From Actinomycetota bacterium (GTDB taxonomy: Bacteria > Actinomycetota > Humimicrobiia > Humimicrobiales > Humimicrobiaceae): a stretch of 5,300 nucleotides of DNA. The notes beneath the pieces were generated by a model. The model ran no database searches. It was given only the letters and a program-made list of their open reading frames with translations, and was not told the DNA's origin. This document shows positions 4,953 to 5,300 of this stretch, piece after piece. Position 1 is the first letter of the stretch. The number at the start of each line of letters is the position of its first letter. The position numbers were made by a program, and so were the translations under genes. The stretch is from positions 1 through 5,300 of the forward strand of contig PWSB01000017.1 in NCBI GenBank assembly GCA_003563375.1. Reading direction: 5' to 3'.

Positions 4953-5300
4953 TTAAAAAATGTTGATTTTCCTTACACCACCTTCACAGAGCATGCTCCC
5001 AGCACCCAAGTCCCTTCTTGTTTCCTCCAGGGTTTTATCTTTTACCACTGTGCCTACAAACTCAAACCAGTGAAGGTAATTTCTCAGATATTTGGTAGCT
5101 CTTAATCTTGCCATCCAGTTCTTTAGGCGGCTGTGATAAGCATTAACGTTTTGAATATGGTATATTTCCGAAGCTTGGATGCCTGTCGGTTAGAAGCATT
5201 GAATTTTTAGATATCTTATCTCCCAGCAGCCTGCCGGTATTATTTCTGGATATGCGGCCAAAGGTGGCAACATCAGTGATGGTACGATTGTCCCTATCCC
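4953..5300 (-). pseudogene. IS1595-family transposase remnant (3' part, frameshifted, continues beyond window)
   Basis: Two minus-strand frames together give the C-terminal half of an ISXO2-like DDE transposase. The first enters from the window edge and runs to a TAA at 5143-5145 (51 codons visible). It reads DRDNRTITDVATFGRIS, then KNSMLLTDRHPSF, where the Asp of LLTD matches the second catalytic Asp. The second frame is open from 5189 down to the TAA at 4953-4955 (78 codons). It carries YHIQNVNAYHSRLKNWM and ATKYLRNYLHWFEF, the conserved C-terminal block of the family. Between the TDRHPSF and YHIQNVN blocks, roughly 25-30 residues expected in intact relatives are missing, so a deletion probably caused the frameshift. 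GV is also missing before ATKYL. It cannot make an active transposase. No terminal inverted repeat was identified past the stop. Confidence 0.83.

Noticed and set aside
4949..4960. Palindrome of six T followed by six A downstream of the transposase remnant
   Set aside because: A self-complementary AT run with no loop and no GC pairs; neither a convincing terminator nor an IS end.

Overview
The window looks like a chromosomal stretch from a moderately AT-rich, probably Gram-positive anaerobe (Clostridia-like or a low-GC actinobacterial lineage). The clues are strong AGGAGG-type ribosome binding sites, heavy use of ATA for Ile and AGG/AGA for Arg, and a surface protein ending in an LPETG sortase signal. 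The lineage is inferred, not shown directly.

Layout, left to right. (1) Positions 1-718, + strand: the 3' part of a DJ-1/PfpI-family gene, a 75-aa zinc-ribbon protein and a 39-aa acidic micro-ORF. They are spaced about 20 nt apart, so probably co-transcribed. (2) Positions 736-1448, - strand: a stand-alone CheY-like receiver protein and, upstream of it, a 63-aa double zinc-ribbon protein. Each has a recognisable sigma-A-type promoter. (3) Positions 1449-1660: a divergent intergenic region with promoters facing both ways. (4) Positions 1661-3915, + strand: a two-gene operon. The first gene encodes a metallo-beta-lactamase-fold protein fused to one degenerate and one active-looking rhodanese domain, the architecture of the persulfide dioxygenase-sulfurtransferase CstB. 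Its stop overlaps the start of metF (methylenetetrahydrofolate reductase) in an ATGA. (5) Positions 3916-4194: non-coding, with a candidate promoter and a leader carrying a tandem GGGCAAAGG repeat. (6) Positions 4195-4836: a secreted, LPETG-anchored protein with a DUF7282-like domain and a stalk of acidic DEPDV-type repeats, followed by a clear hairpin terminator. (7) Positions 4953-5300, - strand: the frameshifted, internally deleted 3' end of an IS1595-family transposase, running off the window.

The best functional link is the translational coupling of a sulfane-sulfur handling enzyme with a one-carbon/methionine-pathway enzyme. The wall-anchored protein is an independent unit with its own promoter and terminator, next to a decayed insertion sequence. 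No CRISPR array, tRNA, rRNA or complete mobile element was seen. No wholly new system is evident. The less ordinary items are the CstB-like/metF coupling, the DUF7282 surface protein with its unusual leader, and the micro-ORF.
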